Positions 21,775-33,843 of a stretch of DNA of 64,000 nucleotides are shown one piece after another. The position numbers and the translations under genes are program-made. Source of the stretch: Drosophila miranda (taxonomy: Eukaryota > Arthropoda > Insecta > Diptera > Drosophilidae); assembly GCF_003369915.1 (NCBI RefSeq), contig NC_046677.1:7626001-7690000 (forward strand), given 5' to 3'. Numbering within the stretch: position 1 is the stretch's first letter; each line of letters begins with the position of its first letter. The notes under the pieces were generated by a model. That model was not told the origin of the DNA and ran no database searches. It saw nothing but the letters and a program-made list of their open reading frames with translations.

Positions 21775-23743
21775 CGCAACACTTAATCCCTTCTATATTT
21801 TTTATGAGTTTTTATTCTAGAGTTGATAAACCTGTTTTTCGTTTCATGGTTCCTTAATGGAATTATCTGAAAAAAGCCAAAAGTTTGGATAAATTAACAT
21901 ACAAGAAACATATGAATATTTGGATACAATACGTATTTGGTACAAAATTTTTTAAGTGTGGCTTTTGGAAGTGTCTGGCTCATCATGAAATATAAAATTT
22001 CCTTCATATCCATACTTATTTGACCTTTCGCAAGTGGAAAGAAATATTCTGCGACCTATCCCAAGTATTCCACATTCTCCAATCCCCCACTTTGTCATAT
22101 AAACTCACACGTTCATCAACAACTCTATCTGTCTATGCATTTGACAGAAGGGAAACATGAAAAAAGGCACAAAAATGGGGGAAATGCCAGTTGCGTACTT
22201 AGGAAATCCTTATTGCCTTTCAAATATACGCACATCTATCTGTAGATATATATATATATATATCTATACCGTATCATTGTGTACATATGTAGATTTTATG
22301 ACAGTAAACGCGACTAATGATAATGTGGACTGATAAAAGCTTTATAATGTTTTTTTTTGGCAGCGACGTGTCCAGCTTGGTTTTTGGTTTCGGTATGTTT
22401 TTTTTTTTGGTGAATCGTATAAAACGTGATTCTAATCTCTAGATCCACGGCCTTGGCCACAGCCACCCTCATTACACACAGATGTATACGTGTATCTATA
22501 GAGTGGGGGATAGAATCTGAATCCTGGGAGACCATAGGGAGCCTTAGGCATCTATCTATCCAACTGTCAAACTATGTCAGAATCATAAAGATAATTAAGA
22601 GGAATTACGCAAGCATGTGTTAACTTTTCGGTCAGACTCTGTGACCCCTCTTCATACATACATAATTCCCTGCCAGACATCAAAGAAATTGCATTTCGCT
22701 GTACTCCTACTGGATGAGGCCGCTAGCGAGTCGGGCTAATTTATGAAATTATAGGGAAAATACCTCCCCCCACGCGCATATAAATCAATACTCATGGAAA
22801 TGGAAATTGACTTTGTGGGTAGCTGTAGCATGTACCGCGCAGAGATGCATTCCACTTCCCGCTGAGCCAGAGTCCGGAGCGTAGTGCATATTTCGATTTT
22901 ATGACCACCACAAAGGATGCCAAAAGGTTGTTGGTTGTTGTTCGCTTTGAGTCACGTTAATGCAGCATCACCTCCATCCAACGACATTGCGTGGCTGTCC
23001 TGGTTTTGGCGGAAAGTATTTCAATAATCTGGAAAGGACATTCAAATGCAAATCCCACAATGGTTCATCCCTGAATAAAGATTTAGCCATATGTGCATAC
23101 ATATTAATAGGTATTATATTCAATCCATTGCAATGCATTGGGCAACAAACTGATTATTTAATCGTTATTATACCAGATACTCAAAGAGTACGGGAGTATA
23201 TTCCATTGACGGAAATGTTTGTTTTAAATATATTGTTTCTTGGATTGGCAAATCTGGTTGTATTCGTATAGCAGTCTCATTCTCTCTCTTACAATGTGGC
23301 TTAGTAGCCAAGGAAGCGTTTTCATTTTCGCAATGTACTCAAAGCGAGTGCACGCAACACCTCCCTTTCTCTACCCCGCTAGCACTCTCCAATGAGTACT
23401 CCTAGAAATATATTTATTTAATTAAAGATAACTAGCAATCCAAATACCCTGGTGTCTTTTAATAACAGAATTTTAAAGCTTAAACGGCTATTAAGCGTAT
23501 TGAAACAAGGTTTATCTGAAAGGCACAATCTTCTTAAACTCAACAAATTCTTTGCCTCCGAAAATTTACTCCATTTACGAAGCGCTACTTTCTCTTATCA
23601 GTCGTATCCTTCAGATACCAATGCATAGGTATTTAGGGATAAAGTTGTGAAGCTGGTATTGAGCGAAGTACATACACACATTCAAAGCAATAGTAGCGAA
23701 GTACATTTCCTTGTTTTTCTTTAAAAAGGATGATGTTCAATAA
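21775..23743. other. Intergenic DNA, no gene seen
   Basis: AT-rich, with an (AT)n tract at about 22246-22266. Short open frames on both strands show no coding signal. Confidence 0.5.
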
Positions 23744-24192
23744 TTCAGAATTAGCCACCTAGAGAAAAACGCCTTCGATGTAGAGAATCAAGTGCAAATA
23801 CTGCACGAGTTGCAGACGAATGTGACCGAGCAGGCAAGGGATATGATATTATTCCTGACCAGAGCAGACAAAAAAAGACCTTCGATGAGCTCACAAGTAA
23901 ACAGCAAGATGTATTTAGAAAGGCTATCGACTGAAATCAAATCAAATAAAAGAGAAACAAAGCTGTCATGAAGCGCAAAACAATTGTCGCCTTTTGGGGG
24001 CCATTCTAGAAAATCACATAATGTTAAATTGATCAAAATTGAATACAAATTTCTCATATAGGTTGGCGATATAGCAACGATATTGCGGAAGAGGTCCTGC
24101 TTGTGTCGAATACTACGGACCAAAGGAAGATTACGCGAATGAGAATTGTGTGTATTATCCTTATGATATTCTGGAAATATACTGAATACTGA
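23744..24192 (+). other. Possible unrecognised exons or decayed gene
   Basis: Two open pieces lie close together. 23744-23971 reads a helical polypeptide (VENQVQILHELQTNVTEQAR, then DMILFLTRADKKRP). 24064-24192, after a TCATATAG acceptor-like site, reads RYSNDIAEEVLLVSNTTDQR, continues KITRMRIVCIILMIFWKY, and ends in a stop. The composition looks more protein-like than its surroundings, with a hydrophobic C-terminal segment. No clear start codon, promoter or matching donor phase was found. It may be a pseudogene or part of a small gene. Confidence 0.25.
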
Positions 24193-24410
24193 AAATGTAT
24201 ATGGAGAGATGTATTCTTCAACTTGTGATGATGAGAGATTAATATTGATAGAGCAAGAATTGTTAATTTTTAACTTAAAAACAATTCGTTTATTCCTTAA
24301 AAGTGTTTCAAAATGTTCAATACGAAAATATAGTTAGAATTATTGTGGGTTGTGGGAGGGGATATCCAAGAACTACGACTAAAGGAAAGTAAATTTGCCA
24401 GAAGGCACGC

Positions 24411-26768
24411 TTACTCATCATCGTCGTCGTCGTCGTCGTCTTCATCATCGTCATCATCTTCTTCTTCATCATCATCATCATCATCATCGTCGCCGTCTTC
24501 TTCGGCGTCTTCATCGCTGTCATCGTCATCCTCCCCACCCTCATTATCATCTTCATCTTCACCAGCCCCTTCAGCATTCTCATCTTCCTCCTCGACTTCA
24601 TCTTCATCCGATTCAGCTTCATCCTTGTTCGCCTCGCTCGTCGATTCTTTGCGAGCCTTCTTCGTGGGCACAGCAGTGTCCTCGCCATCGTTATCCTTAG
24701 GAGTAGTAGCAGCACCAGCTGCATCGGCTGCCAAGAGAGCCGCCTTCTCTTCGCGAATCTCTGCCTTGCGCTTCACCTGCTGCCAGGTCAACTTCACAAA
24801 CTCGGCATCCTTGGTGAGGGCGAAACGGGAGAGCACCTCGTTGGCCTGCTTCTTCAGCTTCAGCATGCGCTGCTCACGTGGTCCGACCACATACGGCGTG
24901 TCCGCTGGGGCGGCACACATACTGATGTACAGGGGCAGAGCCGAGGTTCCCACAATATCGATTTTAACATACAACGAACGAATGTTGGCCAGGCCCCCAG
25001 GATAGCACGTCTCCAGTTGCTTGGTCACCAGTAGAATATTCTCCGCCAGCTGTTCGGCGCTGTGCTCGTGATTGCCCACGGGGACGGCGGTAAGATCGCC
25101 CTTGCTCAGCTGCCTGTAAGCGGTGCGGCACAGAGCACGCGATATCTCCTTCTGAAGCTGGGCATTGTCCTTGCTCAGACGCACCGGATGCAGGACATTG
25201 CGTGGCTTCTGGGTAAACTGTGAAAGATGAAGGAAACAGTATCAGCATCATGAAACAGGGATGACAGGGACTAACATTACCTTGCCCAGAAAGGCACTGG
25301 CCTGACCCGACAGCTTGCCGTCGCACATGAAGTAGTCATAGGTATTGAGGAACTTGCGCTTGGCCTCAAAGCTATTCACCTCGTTGCGCAGCTGATTGAA
25401 TGGTACCACAGTCAGACGCTGCTCGATGCCAAGCTCGCTGAACAGATCCTCATAGTGGGCCTTGGTGGGCTCAAAGTCAAACTTTGCACCGCGCTGCAAG
25501 TCCGACACAATGATTGCCACATCATCGTCGCTACCCACCAGCGAGTGCTTCAGACCCAGCTTGACCACACGCTTGGGGCAGCTGGGTATCTTATAGCTGC
25601 ACACTTGCAGTATGTAGCGGTAGTCGGTGAATATCGAGGCGGACTTCTTCTTGGCCACCTCTTCGGCCACTTGCATCTTGAGGGCTTGGCATACCTTGAG
25701 CACATTCGATTCGGAGACTATGTCACGGAACTTTTGCTCATTGAAGGGCTTCAATTCAAATTTCAACTCGACGGGCTTCTTTTTTGGCTTCTTTGCCTTT
25801 TTGTTGGCTTTTCCCTTGACCGATTTGACTGACTTTTTAATTTTCGGCGACTTGTCTGGCTTGGTGAGTTTCTTGAGTGGCTTGCTTTTCTTCTGTAGCG
25901 ACGCTGCGGCTGGTTTGGCTAATTTGGCGACAGGTTCAGCTACTAATGGCACTGCTTTTGTCGTTTGTTTGACTGCCTTCTTTGAACTTTTAACTGGAGC
26001 TTCCACTGGTTTCTTGGCAGGAGCTGCTTCCTTGACTGGAGCCTCCACGGATTTCTTAGCTACTGCTGCTGCTTTCTTGGCTGTTTCTGCTTTCTTGGCC
26101 GGTACTTCAGGTGTTTTCTTGGCAGGAGCGGCCGGTGTTTTCTTAGCTGGAGCTGCTTTCTTGTTATCTTTCTTGGTTGCAGCTGGAACTGGTGCTTCTA
26201 CTGTCTTCTTCACTGGAGCTGGATCCGCTTTCTTGCCTAAAGCTGCTTTCTTTGCAGGAGCTGCAGATGCAGCCACAGCTCCCTTCTTAGCGGGAGCTTC
26301 TTCTACAACTAATTTTTTAGCCGACTTCTTGGGAGGCTCAACGGGAGCGGGCTTGACTTTCTTTTGCTTTTTGGCAGGCGCTGGTTTAGCTGGTGATGGA
26401 GATGGCGCCAAAATCAGTGGCTTTTTGGCGGCAGGAGTGGCTGGAATGGCGGCGGCCTTTACCTTTGATTTTTTCACAACGACGGGGGAGGCAGCCGGCG
26501 ACTCTGGAGGAGCCATTACCAAGGGCCTTTTGGCGGCTTTTGGGTGTTTCTGTTTCTCAACAGGTTTCTTTTGTTCTTTTTTGGGTTTTTCAGCGACATC
26601 TCCTTTTTTCGGCGCGACATTTTTTACCTTTTTGATGGGTGCCGCTACTTCCAGGAGGGCTGCTTCGGCCAACTTGCCCTTTTGCGTGGTTTTCTTCTTC
26701 TTGGCCACGCCCTCAATGCTAGTGCTTTTGCTTAGCGACTTTGGCTGTGGTTTTTGTACTTTAACCAT
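24411..26768 (-). CDS. CG13096: CG13096: ribosomal L1-domain nucleolar protein
   Basis: Exon 1 is 26768-25281 and exon 2 is 25217-24411, with a 63-bp GT-AG intron in phase 0; the product is 764 aa. An in-frame ATG at 26783 would add five residues. Residues 1-340 are Lys/Ala/Pro-rich with recurring APAKK-type units and look disordered. The middle (about 345-640) is an L1 fold of the RSL1D1/Cic1 type (KKSASIFTDYRYILQVCSYK, then LGLKHSLVGSDDDVAIIVSDL). The last 110 residues are almost all Asp/Glu/Ser and end in a run encoded by GAN triplets. Family knowledge suggests a nucleolar ribosome-biogenesis role. Long open frames on the opposite strand here are composition shadows. It lies downstream of Mpp10 on the same strand, another ribosome-assembly gene. 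Confidence 0.88.
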
Positions 26769-26783
26769 CTTTGAGTTTGTCAA

Positions 26784-27587
26784 TTAATGAATTTTTGTCA
26801 GAAGAAAAACAATTTTTTAAACACGTGCGATGTACAGTGAGACCATATACCAAAAAACTTACAGACCAACTTAATCCACCTAAGCCCCCTCTATTTAAAC
26901 AGGCGAATATCTTCAATTAAACCGCGGAAAATATAACTGTTTGTAATTTTATCCTATCCTTTTATCGAAAAAAAATTACCACGCCTTAAATGCGGCTAAA
27001 ATTCTTTAAGTTTAACAGCATTCGCCTGTGTATTTAAATACCCACTGGTCGACAATGGGTTAATCATTCTCCGTCCGATTATTTCATTTAAATATTTAAA
27101 ATATACATCAATTAAATTTAATAAATAAGAATAAAGAAAAACTTCGATTAAATCTTGAATGCAAACCAAACTTGAGAACTTCTTGAGTTTCCGTTCTATT
27201 TAAATAGCATACAGGTTATTTTAAGTAAATAGTTCTAAAAATAATCCAATTGTGGACATTACACGCGTGTCTAATCGTCCTGTCGTGCCATCAAATGGCC
27301 TTGGATCACCCACACACACCCCACACGAAACACAGAGGGAGCCAACAAAATGCTGTCGCATGGCAGCTCCCATGGTGCCCTAAATTGGGAGTCTTCGGTG
27401 GAGTGATATAGCAAAGTTATCCTTTTACCAAGGCGTCCGCAGTGGGGGAGCATGTGGGCGTGCGTGCCATGGATGTTTGTGCGGGAATTGACCATTTGCT
27501 GGCACGTGACTTGATGATTTTTGGCTGCTGACGTCACATGCAAATGACATTAGAAATTGGAAAAGAAAAGTCTTAATATGCATAGAA
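26784..27587. other. Intergenic DNA between CG13096 and Mpp10
   Basis: The left half is AT-rich and should hold the CG13096 promoter (minus). The right half (27270-27540) is more complex and contains a perfect CRE-type palindrome TGACGTCA at 27529-27536. No coding frame is supported. Confidence 0.5.
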
Positions 27588-29745
27588 TTAGAGCTTGAGT
27601 TTTTTGGCATTCGCTTTGGCCGGGTCCTTTTTGGGACGTTTGCTCCCAGCGCCGCTTGCCGCTAGGGCTGTCGAGTCCTGCAGCTTGTTGAAGAATGCCT
27701 TGGAGGACTTCAAGGCACCCTGATCGCTGGTACTGGCGGTGGTCTGCAAAAGAGAATACCGGATTCGATTCGTATTATGAGCCTTAACTGTGCCACACTC
27801 TCACTCACTTTTTGTACACTGCGACTCTTGGTGATGGTCTTCAGTAGCTTGGCATCCGCCTCGCGTTTCGTGGGCGCCTTGCCCTCCTTGGCACGCTGCA
27901 GATCCCGGGTTTCGAGCACAGCATTGATGGCCCGTTGCTTTTGCTTCTTCTTGCGGCGCTCGCGATTCTTGTCGGTGCGTGTGCGCTCCGTCTTGCCCAG
28001 CGGGGCGTGCTTGGGTCCGCGGAAGACCTCTTCGGGGGCCAGCAGCTTAGCATCGCTGACGGCCACGGGGGCCACCTCTTCCATGTGCACTGCCGGCGTG
28101 TTGGTGACAATCTTTACCTCGGGCGCGACTGGTTTTGGTGTGAAATGGAAGTTGGAAAGGGCATCGAGTTTGAGGAACAGCGTACGCATCTTTCGCTTGA
28201 TTTCCTGATGCTCCTTGGGCTCCGGTCCGGCATTGTCTTCGGCATCCTTGTTCGGATCGAGTTTCTCCAACTCCTGCTGATATTGCTTCTCGTAGATTTG
28301 GGACAAGGATTGCTTGGATTTCTCCTGGTCGAGCACCAGCTGTTTGCGGTACTCCTGCGGCGTGTTATCCACACGCACGGTGCGGACCACATCATCCCAG
28401 GCCTTGTCGCGTATGCGCTGCAGGATTATATCCTCGATGGAGCGATTATCTTCCTCTGTCAGCGGTGCCGTGGGTCGTGTGGTGGATTCAAAGTCTAGGA
28501 TCTCTTCGAGCAGCGAGTTCTGTGGCCGATTGGCCGCTTGGACCTCACCCTTAAGCTGCCAGGGCTTCTCGCCGAGCACAATATCCTCATAGTCGCGTAT
28601 GCGCTGGAACAGACGAGCCTCACGCAGCTCATTTGAGGATTGGACGGCTGGTGTGGCCTCTTCTTGGTCATCCTCCTCCTCATTGTCTTCTTTGTCGGAG
28701 CCAGAATCTGAATCACTGGCCACTGGTTCTATGCCACTTTTAGCCACAAATTCGGATTCATCGATTTCACTGGGAGCATCCTCTTCTTCTTGGTCTTGAT
28801 TTGCTTCAGCGGCATCCTCTTCATCTTCATTATCATCCGCATTTCCCTCCGCTTCTGCATCCTCCGCCTCATCTTCGTTTTCATTGAAGTAATCCCTTTG
28901 CTTGCCTTTGTTCTTTTTGTTTAACTTTTGCGCCTCCTCTTCCAGTTCCTCGTCCATTTCGAAAAAGTCCGCATAATTCACATTGACATCATCCTCATCT
29001 TCCTCCTCGCCCACACCAAAATCATCTGCATAGTAATCGATGCCATCCGCCTCTTCCTCCACGCGGTGCTTACTTTTCTGCTTCCGCATCTCCTTGGCGT
29101 CCTCTTGTTCCAGAAACTCCTTCATCTCGTCCAGCTTGAAGAATGTGTCATCAACCACAGAGTTTCGTATACGCTTGCCACCCTTTTTTGTTTTAATTGC
29201 TTTGGGTTTAGATTTCTTGGGCAGATCCTCGGCATCGCTGCCAGAAACATCAAAATCTGAGTCGGGAGCATCCTGTCCAGGCGCCTCCTCATTAAATTGC
29301 GCTTCTGGTTGCATTTCCTCCTCATCGTCTTCTTCGTCGTCGTCCAACTCGATGCCCAAGTGCTTCTCCTTCATAGCCATCAGCTTGGCAGTCTTCTCCA
29401 GTAATTGCGGAAACACCAGTTCGTTGCGCATTTCTAGCTGCTGCCAGATCTGTTCCTCGTCCATCTGCTCGAGCACCAATTCGGGCAACAAGTCCTTTTT
29501 ATTCTCCACATCACCGCTGATGCTTACGCTGTATGTTTGCTGTATGAGTTGCTCGATGGCACCAATCTGCTCCGGCTGCGGCCTAGAAGAAAAATTGTTT
29601 AGGTCTCCACTGAAGCAAACACGTGCGCGACTTGGAGGTAAACAAACTTGAGAAAACGCTCTGGATTCTTGGTCAACTGCTCGAAGTTGTCAGCTATTTC
29701 CTTGAATAGATTCGCCTTTTTCGTTTTCTTCTTAGAGCCGATCAT
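27588..29745 (-). CDS. Mpp10: Mpp10: U3 snoRNP / SSU processome protein
   Basis: Three exons (29745-29648, 29582-27809, 27743-27588), all GT-AG, encode 675 aa. Exon 1 gives a basic start (MIGSKKKTKKANLFKEIADN). The middle holds long acidic Asp/Glu blocks with Lys clusters typical of Mpp10. The conserved C-terminal half includes GEKPWQLKGEVQAANRPQNS, then LLEEILDFE, and ALSNFHFTPKPV. The last exon ends KSSKAFFNKLQD and a KKLKL tail. Known role: scaffolds U3 snoRNP with Imp3 and Imp4 in 18S pre-rRNA processing in the nucleolus. Intron 1 uses a weak GTTTGT donor. The gene faces PIG-U across a 422-bp shared promoter. Confidence 0.92.
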
Positions 29746-30167
29746 AATGGCGCGTTTTAATATATTTAATTTCGAAAATAGTAAATGCGAAGCATGTGCA
29801 ACAGTTCGTCAACAAAGCGAGGAAAACTATCGGCTAATGAGAGCACATCGATTATTAGAAAATTTAAATTGGTCAAATCGATTTTATTGATCAGGATTTT
29901 AGTGCAGATCACGAGTTGGTACTCAATATAAGGTCAGAGTCGCCTCCAAATCGCTTTCTATGTGAATTATGCTTGAAATGTTGCAAGGTGTGATTAAGAA
30001 AAGGTAGCGCCCGCTGAAAATGCAAACAATCCGATAGCTATCGGCCTTGTGGTGTGCCATCCTTAGCTACAGCTGTCGCACCCGCTTTTCGGAAACTGCA
30101 TTTATTTTACAGAAATAATGCTGCACACTTCCATAAATTAGGATCTACAACAAAGTACGCGAGCAAT
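29746..30167. promoter_or_regulatory. Divergent Mpp10/PIG-U promoter region
   Basis: The 422 bp separating two divergent start codons carries a 14-bp palindrome CCGATAGCTATCGG (30031-30044). It also carries ATCGAT-type words (ATCGATT near 29848 and 29878), in keeping with DREF/BEAF-type housekeeping promoters. No TATA box is evident. Confidence 0.5.
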
Positions 30168-31617
30168 ATGGATGCAAAATTCTATAAACTAATTCTGCTA
30201 GGCGGAGCCGTACGCTTCTACTTCGTGCGTACACCTCTGGCGTCGCTCATCAGCGACCGGGTAGAGTTTGCTACACCTTTAAATTCCTTAAAGCGAAGTG
30301 AGTAGTCCTTTAAAAAGAAATGTACGCAGATTTTAATGATAAGTTCTCTATAGTGAAGGAAGGCATATACCTGCTGGACCAGGGCATTGATCCATACAGT
30401 GGCGACCTAGTCCATGAGACCCCATTAGTGCTGAAGGCTTTGTCGGGACTGTTCCTAAACTTTCCCCAGTGGCTGCCATTAATCTACATAATGCTCGATT
30501 TGTTGACGGGGGCACTACTCTACAATTTGAGCGTACGCTTTGTGAAGCAAAAGCTGCAGAAACAGCGCCTGGAGCGAAAGAACTATGCCAAAGACACCGA
30601 ACAACTGCAGTACAACGATGATGACAACTATGATATACCTGAGCTCGTACTGATTGCTTATCTCTTTAATCCTCTGACTGTGCTGAGCTGCATTGGCCTG
30701 ACCTCGACAGTGCTGAGCAACCTGTTTCTAGCCCTATTCCTGTATTTCCTGACGAAAGGGCTTCTATTGCCGTGCATATTCCTGCTGGCCTTTGAGACTG
30801 TTCGTAGCTTCTACCCGATTGTGTTGATGGCTCCACTGCTATTGGTCTTTGCACGCCGCTCCTTCGGCGGTGGCGTCATCCTATCGGTTCTTTTTGCAGT
30901 TGCATGCCTCATTATAGCTGCTGCCAGCTATTTGGTTATGGACAGTTGGAGCTTCTTGGATGGAACCCTAGGATTTATGTGAGTAAATGATAGATGCCTT
31001 CATAGCCGTCCTCTATAATGTTCTCTTCCGTTGGCAGCTTTTATTTCCGAGATCTCCAGCCAAATATTGGTCTGTTTTGGTATTTCTTTACCGAAATGTT
31101 TGAACATTTCCGCACCATGTTCCTAATCACATTCCAACTGAATGCCACAGTGCTGTACCTGGTGCCGCTCAGCCTTAAGCTGCGCAAGGAGCCATTGCTG
31201 CTGGCAACCGTACTGGTGGCCCTCATGGCTGTGTTTCGTGCGTATCCAAGCCTGGGAGATGTGGGCTTCTACCTGGCATTGCTACCTCTGTGGAAACGAT
31301 GCTGGAAGTGTAAGTTCTTAAGAATTCAACTGAATCTATGACAGAATAATTTAATTTTTTCAGACATGGCCCATGGCTTTGTTGTCTTCACATTCTTCTT
31401 GGTGACCTTGTCCATGATGGGCACCCTCTGGCACTTGTGGATCTACGCGGGATCGGCCAATGCCAATTTCTATTTTGGAGCAACGCTGGCCTTCTCGACG
31501 GGTCAGATATTCCTCATCACGGACCTGCTGTTTGCGCACGTGAAGCGACAGTTCTGTTTGTATAATGGCCAGAAGATCATGATCGACGGAGAGGAGGCGC
31601 GCATACTCTTAAAATAA
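30168..31617 (+). CDS. PIG-U: PIG-U: GPI transamidase subunit U
   Basis: Four exons (30168-30297, 30354-30978, 31038-31309, 31364-31617) with GT-AG introns of 54-59 bp encode 426 aa. The start at 30168 is the first ATG of the frame. It is a multi-pass membrane protein of the PIG-U/Cdc91 family. Family motifs include DPYSGDLVHETPLVLKALSG, NIGLFWYFFTEMFEHFRTMF, SLGDVGFYLALLPLWK and LWHLWIYAGSANANFYFGAT. It acts in the ER in the GPI-transamidase complex that attaches preassembled GPI to proteins. It converges on mRpL51 with only 60 bp between stop codons, so the 3' UTRs must overlap. Confidence 0.94.
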
Positions 31618-31677
31618 GCCAAAAGCTAATATCAAATCAACAAAACACTTTATTACGCCTTTTATGGGAGCTCCATG

Positions 31678-32202
31678 CTACTGTTTGGAGTAGCCGGTCT
31701 TGGTCTTGCGATTGAGGAACTTGTACAGATACAGAATGCGCTTCTGCATATCCCTCCACTTGGTGGGCCGTGCAATCGGGTATTTGCTCTTCTCCAGCAG
31801 GCGTCGTTTGCGCAGCAGCACCTGGTACTCGTTGCCAGAGACACCGCGCAGCCATGACGGCACCGAGTACATCACTCGCACCGGATGCAGTTGATCGTTG
31901 CCCAGAATGTCAATGTAGTCATTCTGGCCGAAAAGGGCGCGCTTTTCTGACCAGGGGTTCTTCGGGCGGTAGACGGGCATTGGCAGCTTCTGTCCGTTGT
32001 CCAAATGGGGAAGCAGACCACTCTTGAAGATCTTATCCTTGTAGCCATAGCGCCGCACTGTAGGACCGCGTGCTTGTCGCTCGGCATGCGAAAGTTGTCG
32101 CACCGTTGTGGATGTGGCGGAGATCGCAGGCAGAGGATTGCTGCCGGCCGACAGGAGCGTGACTCTGCACAGCTTTTGAATTGTGTTACTAAGCCAGGAC
32201 AT
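31678..32202 (-). CDS. mRpL51: mRpL51: mitochondrial ribosomal protein L51
   Basis: A single exon of 174 aa. The first 35-40 residues are hydroxylated and basic without acids ([20 protein letters not shown]), as in a mitochondrial presequence. The body has [20 protein letters not shown], then [20 protein letters not shown] and a basic C-terminal half, matching mL51. A minus-strand AATAAA (31654-31649) lies 24 bp past the stop. It shares a short divergent promoter with Uba4. Confidence 0.92.
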   Translation of the reverse strand: MSWLSNTIQKLCRVTLLSAGSNPLPAISATSTTVRQLSHAERQARGPTVRRYGYKDKIFKSGLLPHLDNGQKLPMPVYRPKNPWSEKRALFGQNDYIDILGNDQLHPVRVMYSVPSWLRGVSGNEYQVLLRKRRLLEKSKYPIARPTKWRDMQKRILYLYKFLNRKTKTGYSKQ

Positions 32203-32396
32203 GGGTTTGATTTAATTTATGATTAGATAATTGTAAACAGACTTCAAACTTCTCAAGAAAAAGCAGAGGAACAGCTGTTCGCACCGATAAACAGCCTATC
32301 GAGTTTGCCGGTAATAAGCCGATTACCTATCGAGCATCAGCTGATGGGAGAAATCTTTAATTTTCGCACTTTGTAAATATATTTTTGCTTTTATTA
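32203..32396. promoter_or_regulatory. Divergent mRpL51/Uba4 promoter
   Basis: The 194 bp between two start codons holds paired CCTATCGAG words (about 32296 and 32326) flanked by two CAGCTG E-boxes (about 32271 and 32337), a roughly symmetric layout. No TATA box is seen. Paired TATCGA cores resemble DRE/BEAF sites of fly housekeeping promoters. Confidence 0.5.
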
Positions 32397-33746
32397 ATGA
32401 TCGACTCCGAGGCACTGGAAAGCGAGAGGGTCAAGCTGAAGCGAGATATTGCTGAACTGCGGGCCAACCTCAACAGAAAGGAGCAATGTCTTCGCGAGTT
32501 GGAGGCAGCCATAGCCGGCGAGGACAGTAATGCGGAAGAGTCGTCCAATGACATGCCCACACCTCAGACCAAACTCTCCAACGACGACATAGCCCGATAT
32601 AGCAGACAGTTGATTCTCCAGGACTTTGGAGTCCAAGGCCAGTTGAAGCTAAAGAACAGCTCCGTGCTGATTGTGGGTATGGGAGGATTGGGTTGTCCGG
32701 CCGCCCAGTACCTGGTGGCAGCCGGTTGCGGACACCTAGGCCTCATCGACTACGACGAGGTGGAGCGCAGCAATCTGCATCGTCAGATCCTGCACTCGGA
32801 GCACCGCTGCGGCATGTCCAAGGCTGAGTCTGCAAGGATTGCTCTGCTGGAACTTAATTCGCACTGTCAGATCCGCTGCCACTCGCGTCTGATCAACAGC
32901 ATGAATGCCATGCACATTATACGACCCTATGACGTGGTCCTGGACTGCAGTGACAATGTGGCTACCCGTTACCTGCTGAACGACGCCTGTGTGATGCTCC
33001 GCAAGCCTCTGGTCTCTGGGAGCGCGCTCAAGATGGATGGACAGCTGACCGTGTATGGCTATGGGCAGGGACCTTGCTACCGGTGCATCTATCCGGTGCC
33101 TCCGCCACCCGAAGCAGTCACCAACTGTGGTGATGGCGGCGTTCTAGGCGCCGTGACAGGAATCATTGGAGCCATGCAGGCCCTGGAGGCCATTAAGGTG
33201 ATAATCGGCTTGGGCGATGTGATGTCCGGACGTCTGCTCATCTTCGATGGCAGCAGCTTTATGTTCCGCAATATCCGGATACGCACCAAACGACCCAACT
33301 GTCACGTGTGCTCTGCTCAGCCCCTAATCACGGCACTAATCGACTACGAGATGTTCTGTGGAATGCATGCCACTGACAAAGACAATCCCCTAGACCTACT
33401 AGAGCCGGATCAGCGACTGGAGGTGAAGGAATACCATCAGAAGCTACAGTCGCAGCCACATCTGCTGCTCGATGTACGGCCTCCGGCAGAGTTCGAGATT
33501 TGTCAGCTGCCCAGGTCCATCAATGTGCCACTGAGTGAAATCCTAGACGACAGCTACCTAAAACGTTTCGCCAAGCAGCTGGAGGACAAGGAATTACCCA
33601 TAGTACTGCTCTGTAGGCGTGGCAACGATTCCCAAATCGCTGTTCAGCATATTAAAAATCGATTTCCCGCACATTCCATCCGGGATCTGGTTGGTGGGCT
33701 GCATGCTTGGACAGGCAGTGTGGACGCTACTTTTCCTATTTACTAA
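32397..33746 (+). CDS. Uba4: Uba4/MOCS3: E1-like adenylyl- and sulfurtransferase
   Basis: A single exon of 449 aa from the ATG at 32397. Residues 5-45 are a helical N-terminal extension. A ThiF/MoeB/E1 domain follows, with ATP loop GMGGLGCP (about 94-101), DNVATRYL and the [11 protein letters not shown] motif (C244). Zinc Cys pairs are C227/C230 and C302/C305. A C-terminal rhodanese domain starts at about 345 with active-site Cys406 in [11 protein letters not shown]. Known role: activates the C-termini of Urm1 and MOCS2A, forming an acyl-adenylate then a thiocarboxylate for tRNA 2-thiolation and molybdopterin synthesis in the cytosol. All key residues are present. Confidence 0.95.
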   Translation: MIDSEALESERVKLKRDIAELRANLNRKEQCLRELEAAIAGEDSNAEESSNDMPTPQTKLSNDDIARYSRQLILQDFGVQGQLKLKNSSVLIVGMGGLGCPAAQYLVAAGCGHLGLIDYDEVERSNLHRQILHSEHRCGMSKAESARIALLELNSHCQIRCHSRLINSMNAMHIIRPYDVVLDCSDNVATRYLLNDACVMLRKPLVSGSALKMDGQLTVYGYGQGPCYRCIYPVPPPPEAVTNCGDGGVLGAVTGIIGAMQALEAIKVIIGLGDVMSGRLLIFDGSSFMFRNIRIRTKRPNCHVCSAQPLITALIDYEMFCGMHATDKDNPLDLLEPDQRLEVKEYHQKLQSQPHLLLDVRPPAEFEICQLPRSINVPLSEILDDSYLKRFAKQLEDKELPIVLLCRRGNDSQIAVQHIKNRFPAHSIRDLVGGLHAWTGSVDATFPIY

Positions 33747-33837
33747 TTCCAAGGAATATGTCTATGTTGCGTATATTTGGTTCCTGATTGAAGTGTACAA
33801 TTTTCCCTATTTTGTTTACTTATTGTTGGTATTTAAA

Positions 33838-33843
33838 AATAAA
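33838..33843 (+). terminator. Uba4: Uba4 poly(A) signal
   Basis: AATAAA lies 92 bp after the Uba4 stop, the first canonical hexamer downstream. Confidence 0.6.

Noticed and set aside
24343-25005. 220-codon Ser-rich plus-strand frame
   Set aside because: Reverse strand of the GAN triplet run encoding the CG13096 acidic tail.
25627-26787. 386-codon plus-strand open frame
   Set aside because: Antisense shadow of the Lys/Ala/Pro-rich first exon of CG13096; Phe/Ala/Gly-rich composition is what the reverse strand of AAG/GCN codons gives.
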